From a virus: 64,000 nucleotides of DNA. The stretch spans positions 47,488-111,487 of IMG/VR virus record IMGVR_UViG_3300008267_000006; one strand, given 5' to 3'. Below, one piece after another: positions 44,201-52,850 of this stretch. Positions within the stretch are counted from its first letter, which is position 1. The number at the start of each line of letters is the position of its first letter. The position numbers were made by a program, and so were the translations under genes. The notes under the pieces were generated by a model. That model searched no databases and was not told the origin of the DNA. It worked only from the letters and a program-made list of their open reading frames with translations.

Positions 44201-44658
44201 GCAAAACCACCAAGTCCAGATATTGTAGACCCAGATGCTTTTAAGATATAATTTCCTACTGGTATTGATGTTCCGGTTCCGCCGTAATTAACAGGCAGCG
44301 CACCAGAGTTAACATTGCTTATGTTTTTTACTTGAACATAGCCCGAGTAATTACCACTTAAGTCACCTACAGCTTCGCCAGTATAGTCATTAACTTGTAA
44401 ACCAGAAGCAATCCATTTTGTACCATCCCACGCAATAGCACCAGACATAACAGTTCCCGCTGGAAATGTTGTTAAAGCACCATTTGATGCGCTAAGTATA
44501 CCTATTGAAGTTGGCGCAACAGAAGAAAATGCCACTGCGCTAGCTGAAATATATGAAGCACTTATATTATTTGTTACATCATCCACAGAAAGTGAAGATG
44601 TACTGTTAAGAATAACTTTACCATCTCCATTTGAGAGTACAATTTTTTGTTTAGCCAT
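41260..44658 (-). CDS. Polyglycine adhesin with three LamG-like domain insertions
   Basis: 1132 residues, the largest of the three polyglycine proteins. The N-terminus has the GGTG module (VNYGGTGTSIP) and the strand lead-in (TPGSFTWKKPQNARFARVI). Polyglycine segments lie at about 195-395 and at 1095-1132 (GSGGGGGGS, then GKGGDGYVAVISW). Between them are three LamG-like domains (about 460-615, 685-850, 925-1080), each with WxHI[AS]xVR followed by FYI[ND]G and then [DG]GY[ML][DS][EN][IF]R[LI]. This is a receptor-binding adhesin in architecture. The other two paralogs have two and zero inserts, suggesting gain or loss of LamG modules. Confidence 0.85.
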   Translation of the reverse strand: MAKQKIVLSNGDGKVILNSTSSLSVDDVTNNISASYISASAVAFSSVAPTSIGILSASNGALTTFPAGTVMSGAIAWDGTKWIASGLQVNDYTGEAVGDLSGNYSGYVQVKNISNVNSGALPVNYGGTGTSIPVGNYILKASGSTISGLGGFASGSILTSTNGVFEVNTPAWKPNVQIFTTPGSFTWKKPQNARFARVITQGGGGSGGNGTRQLTGLLIGGGGAGGGLAEATFDVSNISSAIVTVGAGGAQPSGTIAAGTYIAGNAGGQSSFTATGISIYGNGGAAGPVGSATVAAAVGGTSGGGSTLKTGGSSNSYNTINSTNDVVGGGGVGGAYTGTSSYSSAPTITKILNINGVYGYDYNLIANTVPTMSVTGGVGGNPTVNQSNIYDDPYVLLHMKPFYENKVDIVSTSSYSPAMAYTGSAGWTTASAPFAGGTSLAPRLYSINNTYDTGSITITPGYNLTSSNFTWESWIYLNSTGSNAGGAGDRMYLIDSRNAVSSANKYAIYTATGGKLGFYAGTGASSLLTSSAAVPTGSWQHIALVRSAGSFRFYINGTQDANTYTAAWSLTDATNITFGNSTLAVAQQLSLDGYMSNIRLSNTARYSGNYTIPTESFSNDSNTILLINGPQYSNAISNQTVDSSYYGRQVTFNGAANLTQSLTAFGDTAYVLSPMSATNKTGSITVSSGDDIGTRDFTVESWVYLNSSGSNKDINLPNGMRGYFVDTRVGSVNNSTRYAFTLHDNAKIGLYIGGSATMSATSSLSISLNQWSHISLVRKDGIANFYINGQKDIASASWASSLNNTVNGMTIGSHAIGTTNFTIDGYIDEFRITPKALYTASFTPSTTRFSDPYNPLLLMHMEPSGSYTATADSSKLKSNIYFQGVQSQATTPTITNTVGSPFSNSGNSILLSGSATSSPALTVVGAPVTRTEPFTFECWVYRKDNANAIDSCIFDTRATQASAGGIYAALSLSGQIKLYSNNAYFITSNLSVPLRRWTHIAIVRNGVNGNSCFYIDGIRDTKNFTISSTYNLVDTRMVLGSSIVTQGYTTYGYLDEIRLSKAVLYTGSTITVPTAPFPDPTGFSYTFPGEGSDGIYGSGGGGGGSTIGHSQELNRGYLAGKGGDGYVAVISW

Positions 44659-44676
44659 GTTATATGTCCTATAAAA

Positions 44677-45801
44677 TTAAGCCATTTGTCCGAATGTTTT
44701 TAGTTGTAATATAACTTTTCCGGAAGTTGGACTGATATAACCTACTTGTGTAATATATTTTCCACTTGGTATGCTGCTATATTGAACAACACTACCATTT
44801 GGACCAACATATACTGGCGTTCCAATGCCACTAACAAGTGAAGCACTGGTTACGGTTACTTCACCAAGTATCTTAACAGATATATCGTTTCCATCAGCTG
44901 CGTAGACTATTCCGATTGCATTACTTTTTAGATTATCTGAATAATCAGCTTTAACAACAGAACCACTTAAGGCAACAACGTTACCAACTGCAAATCCAGA
45001 TCCTGTTAAATATAAAACACTATAATCTTGTCCTTGGGCAGAAAGAGTACTAGATTGAGTTGGCGCAAGGCTTATAATTCCAGTTGAACTATCATATACT
45101 AAACTACCGCCATCAACACTTATTTGTTTTCTAACATCAGAAGAGAAATTAGATAATTGTGACGCTGATAAATTTGTTAGTTTTGCACCGCTTCCACTAA
45201 ACGAAGCAGTCACACTTGTTAGTGATATATTATCTTTTAATGTTAGTTCACTTCCGCTTGTTCCATCGCCTTGTAGATTTCCACTTGAAGAAACAGCTGA
45301 AATACCGCCATCAGCAGATATTGTTGCACTGCCGCCTAAAGAAACTGCTTGACCATTTATTGTTATCGAGCTATTCTGTAATGAAGCATTAGGAATATTA
45401 GTGATTCTTGCATCTATTGCACCATCTAAACCACCAATTTGTGAAGCAGTTAAGTTAGTTATAGCAGAACCATTACCACTAAATGAAGCAGTTACATCTG
45501 TTAATGATATACTTGCTTTCATTGTAACAGGAGAGCCGCTACTTCCATCTCCTTGTAAATTACCACTTGTGTTCACGGTTGATAGACCACCAGATCCACC
45601 ACCGTTATTTGTTGGTTGAGCACCAACCCAAGTACCACTTATAAATGTTAATACTTCGCCTTCTGAACCGACAACTACGTTAACTGCATCAGTACCTTGA
45701 CCGATTAATACACCACCTACAGGTAAACTTGATACACCAGTACCGCCTTGTGGAACCAAAATAGCTGAGTTACTCTTTAATCCTGAGAATGTTACAGACA
45801 T
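44677..45801 (-). CDS. Fibre protein with GGTG N-terminal and module B C-terminal domain
   Basis: 374 residues from the ATG at 45799-45801 (MSVTFSGLKSNS); the upstream codons that would add MGRRPRK lack a ribosome site, while AAGGAAA fits this ATG. The N-terminal GGTG module (ILVPQGGTGVSSLPVGG) is followed by two repeated SVTASFSGxGxxxTNLxASQ shaft units. The C-terminal ~100 residues are module B (VGNVVALSGSVVKA, GIVYAADGNDISVKILGE, YITQVGYISPTSGKVI), also found in the 46600 and 50936 genes. The leader has a GGGC/GCCC hairpin abutting the ribosome site. Confidence 0.7.
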   Translation of the reverse strand: MSVTFSGLKSNSAILVPQGGTGVSSLPVGGVLIGQGTDAVNVVVGSEGEVLTFISGTWVGAQPTNNGGGSGGLSTVNTSGNLQGDGSSGSPVTMKASISLTDVTASFSGNGSAITNLTASQIGGLDGAIDARITNIPNASLQNSSITINGQAVSLGGSATISADGGISAVSSSGNLQGDGTSGSELTLKDNISLTSVTASFSGSGAKLTNLSASQLSNFSSDVRKQISVDGGSLVYDSSTGIISLAPTQSSTLSAQGQDYSVLYLTGSGFAVGNVVALSGSVVKADYSDNLKSNAIGIVYAADGNDISVKILGEVTVTSASLVSGIGTPVYVGPNGSVVQYSSIPSGKYITQVGYISPTSGKVILQLKTFGQMA

Positions 45802-45850
45802 GAAAAGTTTCCTTGGGCGTCTGCCCATGAAAAAAATAAAAAAACTACTA

Positions 45851-45893
45851 TTAATAATTAGTCTTAAAAAACAATAAATGGACTAAGTATTAA
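45851..45893. repeat. Inverted repeat upstream of the 45801 fibre gene
   Basis: Arms TTAATAATTAGTC (45851-45863) and GACTAAGTATTAA (45881-45893) pair in 12 of 13 positions around a 17-nt loop. The arm nearer the gene contains an ACTAATTAT box in the sense direction. It may be a terminator-like or operator-like structure over a promoter. Confidence 0.5.
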
Positions 45894-45895
45894 CT

Positions 45896-46585
45896 TTAAA
45901 AGTTTATGTCTGTTTGTCGCGTTGCTATAAGACGAACTTTTGTTCCTATAACAACTCCTGGATCAGTTGAAAGTGGGGTTGTAAGCAGAAATTTAACATT
46001 GTTTGAGCTATTTTCTTGCATCTCAACTGATATAAGGTCATTCGACCATGAATTTCTAGACGGATTATAGATCATAATATCAACTGATATATACTCTACG
46101 TCTGTCCACGGGAATTGGCTATCGAATTCTGCAAGACCATTTGATGTTAAACCGGATTCAAATTTTTGTTTGTTGTTGTTTAGCTTGTTTTTTAGTTCAA
46201 ATAATTTTGAATCTAGTGAATGTATTGCATTATCAACAAAATATAAGCCTTCACTATTTCTTGTTACGTCTGTAATTGTTTGAAAATTAGAGCTACCAGA
46301 TAATTCTAGACTTCCTGTTACAAGTAAATGACCACTTACCTGTAATAATCCATTTACATCAAGAACTCCAACTTGTGAAAAACCAACCGCATAAGTTTTA
46401 TCTGCTACATATAGGTCTTTTTCGAAATATACGCCCTCTTCTACCTTTAAACCTATCTGTTCTTCTGGGTTACAAGGGCTACTTTCACCTATGCTACCAG
46501 ATACAACCAGTCCTTTTTTAGCTACAGCGTCTTGTTTTGCCGTTATTCCAGTTAGAACTTTTATTGATTTTATTGGATTTGCCAT
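45896..46585 (-). CDS. Fibre-locus protein with C-terminal module A
   Basis: 229 residues. The N-terminus (IKSIKVLTGITAKQDAVAKK) matches the opening of the 34160 and 35504 proteins. A short shaft (LLQVSGHLLVTGSLELSGSSN) leads into module A: NKLNNNKQKFESGLTSNG, VEYISVDIMIYNPSRNSW, SNDLISVEMQ and KVRLIATRQ. It is the shortest member of the module A set, with the smallest shaft. A fibre subunit with the same tip domain is the most likely role; the module itself has no assigned function. Confidence 0.65.
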   Translation of the reverse strand: MANPIKSIKVLTGITAKQDAVAKKGLVVSGSIGESSPCNPEEQIGLKVEEGVYFEKDLYVADKTYAVGFSQVGVLDVNGLLQVSGHLLVTGSLELSGSSNFQTITDVTRNSEGLYFVDNAIHSLDSKLFELKNKLNNNKQKFESGLTSNGLAEFDSQFPWTDVEYISVDIMIYNPSRNSWSNDLISVEMQENSSNNVKFLLTTPLSTDPGVVIGTKVRLIATRQTDINF

Positions 46586-46599
46586 TATAAAGACCTAAA

Positions 46600-47322
46600 T
46601 TATGCTAACTGACCAAAAACTCTTGGTTGAATGATTATTTTTGAATCATTGCTAAGATAACCAACTTGAGTAGCATAATTTCCTGCAACTAAATAGGAAT
46701 ATGTGCATAAATTACCGCCTGTATATGCCCAAAAAACAGTTCCAGTTGTTAATGTATCAAAAAATAATGATTTAGGAGTTGCTTCTCCACTTGTCTGAAC
46801 GTATACTCCATCAGAACCAGAGGAAACAACTATGCCTATAACATTTGAAAGCGTATTACTTGTATTGTTACACCTTGACAAACCAGTTGAAGATAGTGCA
46901 ACTGCATCTCCAACACTTATACTGCCTGAAGCTTTTGTAAATTTAACTGTTGGAAATGCACTTACGTTTGTTAATCTAGAGCCATCTCCACTAAAAGAAG
47001 CTGTTACGCTTGTTAGAGAGATATTATCTTTTAATCTTATCTCATCGCCACTTAAGCCACTGCCAGTTATATTACCACTAGATGAAACAGACGATATTCC
47101 AGAAGAATTACTGCTGCCACCAGTTGAACTACCGCTAAGACTTCCAGTTAAATTACCATATATGCTACCAGATATATAGAGATTGCCAATCACATAAGCA
47201 TTTGATAGCTGTACTCTTTGTGATACGTCATCATATCCAATGGTGCGAACTCCAGAAGAGTCTAATTCACTCTCCTCTAGATCACCATCACCACTTGATA
47301 TGATAAATTTTTTGATTGACAT
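46600..47322 (-). CDS. Short fibre protein with module B C-terminal domain
   Basis: 240 residues. A short N-terminus (FIISSGDGDLEESELDSSG) precedes the SGSIYGNLTGSLSGSS low-complexity shaft and SLTSVTASFSGDGSRLTNV, nearly identical in pattern to the 44677 protein. The C-terminal ~110 residues are module B: VGDAVALSSTGLSRCNN, VIGIVVSSGSDGVYVQTSGEA, YATQVGYLSNDSKIIIQPRV. The end FGQLA matches FGQMA of the 44677 protein. It is therefore a close paralog of that gene with a shorter stalk. Confidence 0.7.
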   Translation of the reverse strand: MSIKKFIISSGDGDLEESELDSSGVRTIGYDDVSQRVQLSNAYVIGNLYISGSIYGNLTGSLSGSSTGGSSNSSGISSVSSSGNITGSGLSGDEIRLKDNISLTSVTASFSGDGSRLTNVSAFPTVKFTKASGSISVGDAVALSSTGLSRCNNTSNTLSNVIGIVVSSGSDGVYVQTSGEATPKSLFFDTLTTGTVFWAYTGGNLCTYSYLVAGNYATQVGYLSNDSKIIIQPRVFGQLA

Positions 47323-47332
47323 ACGTAGAACC

Positions 47333-47806
47333 TTATAATGCGCTAGAATCTAATTCAATTAATCCAACTTGAATATAAATTTTTCCATTTGGACCTTTAG
47401 AATTTAAATTTGTATCATACCATGTTTCTATTTGAAAATTTTCTGGATTAATACCGGAAAAAAGATATGTTTTTGGTATAGTTTCTATTGGTTTTATAGA
47501 CGGAGAAGGCGTTATTGGAGTTGGCGCTGGAGTTACTATTTTTTCTGAACAATCATATAAATTAAAATTAAAATTTGTAGAGTTTACCGGTTTAACAATT
47601 TTATTTACATCTAATGATGAGTAATGTACGTCTGATACAGAACCAACCGTTCTAGAAATAGATAGTTTTTCTAATTTAATATTATTATTAGCTAAAGCTT
47701 TTTTTATTATATTTTCACTTAAAGAAAACATAGAAAAATAATCTATAGAAAAATTATTAAATTTATATTCATTAAACTCCAAACTTGTAATCTCTTGTGC
47801 CATCAT
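47333..47806 (-). CDS. Unknown fibre-cluster protein
   Basis: 157 residues. The N-terminal half is mixed helical/beta (TSLEFNEYKFNNFSIDYFSM), followed by a Pro/Thr-rich linker (about 90-110, TPAPTPITPSPSIKPIE) and a C-terminal beta strand region (GKIYIQVGLIEL). The C-terminal IQVGLIEL could relate weakly to module B endings (TQVGYIS), but I would not assign it. It lies between an 880-residue unknown protein and the fibre block. Confidence 0.5.
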   Translation of the reverse strand: MMAQEITSLEFNEYKFNNFSIDYFSMFSLSENIIKKALANNNIKLEKLSISRTVGSVSDVHYSSLDVNKIVKPVNSTNFNFNLYDCSEKIVTPAPTPITPSPSIKPIETIPKTYLFSGINPENFQIETWYDTNLNSKGPNGKIYIQVGLIELDSSAL

Positions 47807-47812
47807 ATTTTC

Positions 47813-50455
47813 CTAAATTTCAGGAGCATCATCCGACACCCATGGAAACCAACAACCGCCCCAGTAAACTTTTTTATAGTTTTTTGGACCAATAGTGTCA
47901 GCGACCACAGATCCTTCTTGAATAGAAGTTGGCGCCCACATTATGTCTGTAACATATCCCTTAAAAAGTTGTCTATCTTTATTAATAGAAAATAAAAACA
48001 TTGGTAATTCTAAATAAGAATTTGTAACATCTTTCTGCTTAAGAAAAATAGATGTATTTGAGTTACTTTCATTAATTGTGCCAAATATAGATTTATCTGT
48101 TACGTTTTTAGAATTTTCAGAAAAACTATAAATAGTTGAAACTAAAGGTGTTTGCTGATCTGCATAAGCAGATTTAAATACTGAAAAATAATTTGCACCT
48201 AAATGTTGGCTAATACTTGATGGCACTGTCGACTCAAGATTAGTATCAAAATCACCTTTTTCAGTTGTTTCTGTTGGGTTTCCATCTAAATCACAAAAAA
48301 TTATTTTTGTCAAATCATAAATATCAGTTATTGGAACATCAATATACCATTTATTAAGAGCCGTTTGTTGAATTGATCTTGAACCATTACCAACTTGTGA
48401 ACTTTTTAAAGTTTCTACAATAGCAAGATAGTCTATAGCGTTTGCTGTAGTAATTGTATCATCTGGATTTAACTGTTTAACAGCATTTATAAAGGTAATT
48501 GTAAATGATGCATTTTTCCAAAGTGTTGTTAGACCGGAAGAAAATGTAACATTTGCTCCACTATTAGTTCTAGTTGTAGGTAGAAAGGCTTGTTGGAGTC
48601 CAACATAAAGTCTAACGTATTTATTATTTGATGAATCTGTTTTTTCAAAAATATTTGTATTAAAAAGTGAATGAAAAACTTCTTTTGTTATTACAAGTTT
48701 ATCTCCTTCTATTGTTGTTTTAATTGTCTTAAAAACATCAGCTACTTTTGTTGTATTATTAGTCAACGCATAAAAACAATGTTTTAAAAGTTCTTCTGGG
48801 GCTGTAGTAGTGGCTATGCTCGATAAAGGCACTTGTAAAATTGAACCATTAGAAGTAAATGCTACTCTTTTTTTATCAGTATCGTTTTCTTGATAATAAG
48901 CTGTATATTGTTTACCAGTATTTAAATATTTTATTGAAACCAAGTTTTGATTTTTTGTTCTTTTAGAAAAATTTGATGCAGGTTCTAAAACTTGATTAGA
49001 TTGAATAGAGATAGAATTATTTTCAGTTTCTGATGTAAAACGTTGTGGTGAAGTAATTGTAATCTGGGATGGCATTAGAGAAGTAGGTAAAATATTAGTT
49101 GATTTACATTGCGATAAACTATCTAAAAACAAAGAAGCATCTTTAGGAGAAATGGGGGAATAAATTGGAAAATTCATATACTTTCCTATTTCACCAGAAA
49201 CACCAGCTCTTATTGAAGATATACCATCACTAAAATTATAATTTCTATAGCAAGTATTAAAAAAATTATTTACTGTTGTTTTATTGTTTTTAAAATTACT
49301 TAATTTACTTGTTATATTATTTAAAAATGCGGTATCGGTTGATCCAGATATTAATTCTACTTCATTTCCTAAAGTATTAAAATTAATTGATTTATTGTCA
49401 TATTCATTGCTAGGATCGGAATTAACACAAAAAGTTATTTTAGAAAATTGGTCTGATGGGTTGTTGTTTTGTACTGGTAGCAGACCGAAGCCACTTTTAA
49501 ATTTATTATCTCCAACTTTATATATTTGATATATAAAGTTCCCAAGGTTATCATGATGAAATGCATATTTATACTTTTCTAAATCTACATAATCTATTAT
49601 TTTTTTATTTTTTTCTAGAAAATCAAAGCCCCAACAAACATACCAAGATTTTTCATCATCTTTTCCATTCTTTGGCCTAACTCTTGTAGTAGATGAAGAA
49701 TATTCTGTGCTATTTGTAACTTTTTTTATTTCAGTTCCGTTACTATTACTTGATTTATGAATTGCTATATCAACAAATGATACACATCTTGAAATGTAAT
49801 CTTGTCCATATTTAATAGAATCAGCATCCATATTAAATAAAATATTTTCTGAATCTGTTAAACAAACGCCATCTAATTTAGATATATTTTGTTTATTTTT
49901 CCAAACTTGCGCAGTAGTATTGTCTGGTTTAATTGCATTTGAAATTTTTTCTATAGAAGTGGCTCCTATAAATAATTTCAATTCATTTTGATATTCTACT
50001 TCATCGTAACTAACGACTCCATCGCTTGTTTTTAAATCAACAATCAATCCAGTATTTTTTTTATGAGGAGGTAATGGATATCTACAATCTATTGTTAGAT
50101 AATAAATTTCTGATGTACTAAAATTTCTTTGAAGAGTGACCCAACAATGCTCAGAAGGAGTATATACAAGGCTATCATTAATAAATAATTCTTGTTGAGT
50201 TAAATTATCTGCCATGCTTTTAGGAAATTCTAGGACAGCTGGAGAGGACCAACTTTGAGCAGTATAATATCCATCACTTGCAGAATAAGAAGAGGAAACT
50301 GGTACCCAACCGCTTGATGTTAACTCAGCGTATAGATTCCAAACGTGATATTTCATAAGATCTTTATAACTATAAGTATCAGTATAATTTTCTTGTGCTA
50401 TATTAATTCTTGATAAGGAATCTTTATTAACACTACTTGTCCACTGTAAAATCAT
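47813..50455 (-). CDS. Large unknown virion protein (880 aa)
   Basis: 880 residues, Asn/Ser/Thr-rich and predicted beta-dominant with short helices. No repeat structure, glycine runs or catalytic motif is apparent. Notable segments are SSGWVPVSSSYSASDGYYTAQ near the N-terminus, a central FLEKNKKIIDYVDLEKYKYA, and a C-terminal MWAPTSIQEGSVVADTIG with a terminal WGGCWFPW. The size, lack of signal peptide and position in the fibre locus suggest a baseplate or fibre-connecting structural protein. No homolog is recognised. Confidence 0.55.
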   Translation of the reverse strand: MILQWTSSVNKDSLSRINIAQENYTDTYSYKDLMKYHVWNLYAELTSSGWVPVSSSYSASDGYYTAQSWSSPAVLEFPKSMADNLTQQELFINDSLVYTPSEHCWVTLQRNFSTSEIYYLTIDCRYPLPPHKKNTGLIVDLKTSDGVVSYDEVEYQNELKLFIGATSIEKISNAIKPDNTTAQVWKNKQNISKLDGVCLTDSENILFNMDADSIKYGQDYISRCVSFVDIAIHKSSNSNGTEIKKVTNSTEYSSSTTRVRPKNGKDDEKSWYVCWGFDFLEKNKKIIDYVDLEKYKYAFHHDNLGNFIYQIYKVGDNKFKSGFGLLPVQNNNPSDQFSKITFCVNSDPSNEYDNKSINFNTLGNEVELISGSTDTAFLNNITSKLSNFKNNKTTVNNFFNTCYRNYNFSDGISSIRAGVSGEIGKYMNFPIYSPISPKDASLFLDSLSQCKSTNILPTSLMPSQITITSPQRFTSETENNSISIQSNQVLEPASNFSKRTKNQNLVSIKYLNTGKQYTAYYQENDTDKKRVAFTSNGSILQVPLSSIATTTAPEELLKHCFYALTNNTTKVADVFKTIKTTIEGDKLVITKEVFHSLFNTNIFEKTDSSNNKYVRLYVGLQQAFLPTTRTNSGANVTFSSGLTTLWKNASFTITFINAVKQLNPDDTITTANAIDYLAIVETLKSSQVGNGSRSIQQTALNKWYIDVPITDIYDLTKIIFCDLDGNPTETTEKGDFDTNLESTVPSSISQHLGANYFSVFKSAYADQQTPLVSTIYSFSENSKNVTDKSIFGTINESNSNTSIFLKQKDVTNSYLELPMFLFSINKDRQLFKGYVTDIMWAPTSIQEGSVVADTIGPKNYKKVYWGGCWFPWVSDDAPEI

Positions 50456-50457
50456 TT

Positions 50458-50919
50458 TTATTCCTCTTTTTTCTCTAAATAAACTAAATTTATATTATTT
50501 GGAACAGTTATACTGCTCTCATTTATAGCATACGCAGTTATTAATATTTCTGTATTGTCATAAGTATTAGCAAAATATAACTCTTTTGTAAATAAATCAT
50601 TAAAACCTTTTTCTAAAATACCTTCATAAATATCATCACTAACTATAACTGTTCCGCCTTTCAATTTTGCTTCATATTTTATTTTTAATCTACTAGTTGT
50701 AATTGCTGTTGATGAGTTAACAGAACATTGAAAATTTATATTTGCTTTAAATTCTTTATTTTGCTCAAGTTTTCTAATTAATCTACCTATTACAATATAC
50801 GAACTTTTATCCAAGCCAGAAGATATTTTTTTATCATTAACAAATGGATAAACTGTTTTTGAAACTATTGGTATTATTAAATTAGTCTTAGGGTTTGGTA
50901 TATATCTACTTTTTGACAT
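50458..50919 (-). CDS. Small unknown beta-rich virion-cluster protein
   Basis: 153 residues. After a basic N-terminus (MSKSRYIPNPKTN), the sequence is predicted beta strand throughout, with FKANINFQCSVNSSTAITTS and NTEILITAYAINESS as clear strands. No motif is recognised. It sits 2 nt from the 880-residue gene, suggesting co-translation and perhaps a complex. The fold is probably a beta sandwich. Confidence 0.5.
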   Translation of the reverse strand: MSKSRYIPNPKTNLIIPIVSKTVYPFVNDKKISSGLDKSSYIVIGRLIRKLEQNKEFKANINFQCSVNSSTAITTSRLKIKYEAKLKGGTVIVSDDIYEGILEKGFNDLFTKELYFANTYDNTEILITAYAINESSITVPNNINLVYLEKKEE

Positions 50920-50935
50920 TTTTATTAATTAGTGT

Positions 50936-52849
50936 TTATTTAAGTTTCCACAACTTCCGGAAATTAATTTCTAATTTATTTTGTTCTGATATTTTTCCTA
51001 TTTCAACAACAAATGAATTTATTGGAATAGAAGAATATAATACACCATCTCCATCTTGTCCTAAATATATTATAGTACCACTTGTTTGCGATATTAAAGA
51101 ATTTGAAAAAAATGTATTTCCATTAACTTGGACAAAAATAGAATTATTGTTGACACTAGAAACTACTCCAATCGGAACTGACGTACTTTTTAATAAATTA
51201 CTTGCTTTTTGTATGCCATCCGTTGTCATACATACGATATCTCCAACATTAAAAGAAGCTGTTGTTGAATAATTACGAATTGGGCTTGCTGGTATTTCTG
51301 AAGCGATTTTACTAATAAGCGAGGCTGTATTTATTAATTTATTAGCATCAATGTCTATCAGACCAGTACCACTACCAGAAATTGAATAAACATCTAGCTC
51401 TACAATATAAGCTTTCGGAGAATATATATTTTGAACATTTATACTTTCTGTAAGAGACAAGACTCCATTGTTAAAAATAATATTTTGTTCATCTACTGGA
51501 ATTAAATTAGAAATACTTGCAATATTTGAAATATTAATATTTGTTAATCCACTTCCATCTCCAACTATCTGCGAAGAACTAAGATAATCTGTTGTTAAAT
51601 ACGGAATATCTAAAACAGTGTTTAAATTAACAGTAACAGTATCGCCAGAAAGAGATGTTAATATTTTATTATCAGAAGAAGTTACATTTGATATTCCGCT
51701 TACTTGTATGGATTGCCCCAATTCAACTCTATTATTATTTATATTTATAAAATTATTTTTTAAAGAGCTATTTTCTATTGAATTAGAATCAATATTTGTT
51801 CCTGGTCCTGTGTAAATACCGTTAAAATTGCCATAAATATTTCCACTTAAAATATTTGAATATATATTATTTGATGAAATATTAACTAGATTTGCTGTAC
51901 TGGCAGAAATAGAATTAATAGATACATTTTCGTTTAATGAAAAAATTTTATAATTTCCAGAATTTAAAATATTAACATTTATATCTGAAGAAGTTATCTG
52001 GACAATTTCAGAATCAACAGATATTGTTCCTGAATTTATTGTTACACCATTCCCTCCAGAAAAAAAAGTTTCTATATAATCATATAAACCACTAATTGAA
52101 TTAATTGATAAATTTTCTATTTCGGAACCATCGCCAATTAATGTTCCACTAACAGTTCCATAAAAAGTGCCGTTATTTATAACTGCATTTTGGATTGTGC
52201 CAGTTAATATATCTATGTTATTAAAAGTAAGTTCTTCATTAAGTAATATATCTTGAACTCGATTTTCAAAATCATTTACTTGAGAGCTAGATAAGTTATA
52301 TAAGTTAGACCCATCTCCATAAAGACTCTCAGCATAAATACTACCAGTAAATGTTCCACTTAAAAAAGAATTAAATAAATTTTTATTATATAAATTATCT
52401 GGTAAATCAGAAGAATATATTGCTCTAAAACTAGCAGTTCCATCGTTATTTTCTGGGGATCCTAAAAATAACGATTTTTCTACTGTATTATATACAATAT
52501 TATATGTTTTTGTACTTCCACTAGAATTATCAATTAAAGAGAATAATTGATTGTTATCTAAAAAAATATTTAAAGATTTAATATTATCTGTTTTTTTTGA
52601 TATCCAAGAACTAGAATCACTAGACCAAGATAAAAAATCTCCATCGCTACCAGATAAAAATACAGGTGGAAGTATTCCATTTCCAAGAAGTAATCGTCCC
52701 GATGGTAATGAATAAGTGCCTAAACCACCATTTTCAACACCTAATATACCAAATTTAACATTTGAAATCGAAACAACATATGGGTTATCAAGAGTTCCTG
52801 ATAAATCATTATCTAATAATATGTTTGATATATTAATTGTAGATGGCAT
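50936..52849 (-). CDS. Long fibre protein with GGTG-like N-terminus and module B C-terminus
   Basis: 637 residues. The N-terminus has a diverged GGTG module (GILGVENGGLGTYSLPSGRLL, GSDGDFLSWSSDSSSWISKK). The middle is a long shaft of imperfect repeats such as YAESLYGDGSNLYNLSSSQ and GDGSGLTNINISNI. The C-terminal ~100 residues are a diverged module B (VGDIVCMTTDGIQKAS, PIGVVSSVNNNSIFVQVNG, FVVEIGKISEQNK). It is probably a trimeric fibre. It shares its N-terminal module with the next gene (52851) and its C-terminal module with the 44677 and 46600 genes. Confidence 0.7.
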   Translation of the reverse strand: MPSTINISNILLDNDLSGTLDNPYVVSISNVKFGILGVENGGLGTYSLPSGRLLLGNGILPPVFLSGSDGDFLSWSSDSSSWISKKTDNIKSLNIFLDNNQLFSLIDNSSGSTKTYNIVYNTVEKSLFLGSPENNDGTASFRAIYSSDLPDNLYNKNLFNSFLSGTFTGSIYAESLYGDGSNLYNLSSSQVNDFENRVQDILLNEELTFNNIDILTGTIQNAVINNGTFYGTVSGTLIGDGSEIENLSINSISGLYDYIETFFSGGNGVTINSGTISVDSEIVQITSSDINVNILNSGNYKIFSLNENVSINSISASTANLVNISSNNIYSNILSGNIYGNFNGIYTGPGTNIDSNSIENSSLKNNFININNNRVELGQSIQVSGISNVTSSDNKILTSLSGDTVTVNLNTVLDIPYLTTDYLSSSQIVGDGSGLTNINISNIASISNLIPVDEQNIIFNNGVLSLTESINVQNIYSPKAYIVELDVYSISGSGTGLIDIDANKLINTASLISKIASEIPASPIRNYSTTASFNVGDIVCMTTDGIQKASNLLKSTSVPIGVVSSVNNNSIFVQVNGNTFFSNSLISQTSGTIIYLGQDGDGVLYSSIPINSFVVEIGKISEQNKLEINFRKLWKLK

Positions 52850-52850
52850 T

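Noticed and set aside
45802-45828. Upstream start (MGRRPRKLF) for the 44677 gene
   Set aside because: These codons are the leader hairpin and ribosome site (AAGGAAA) of the ATG at 45801.
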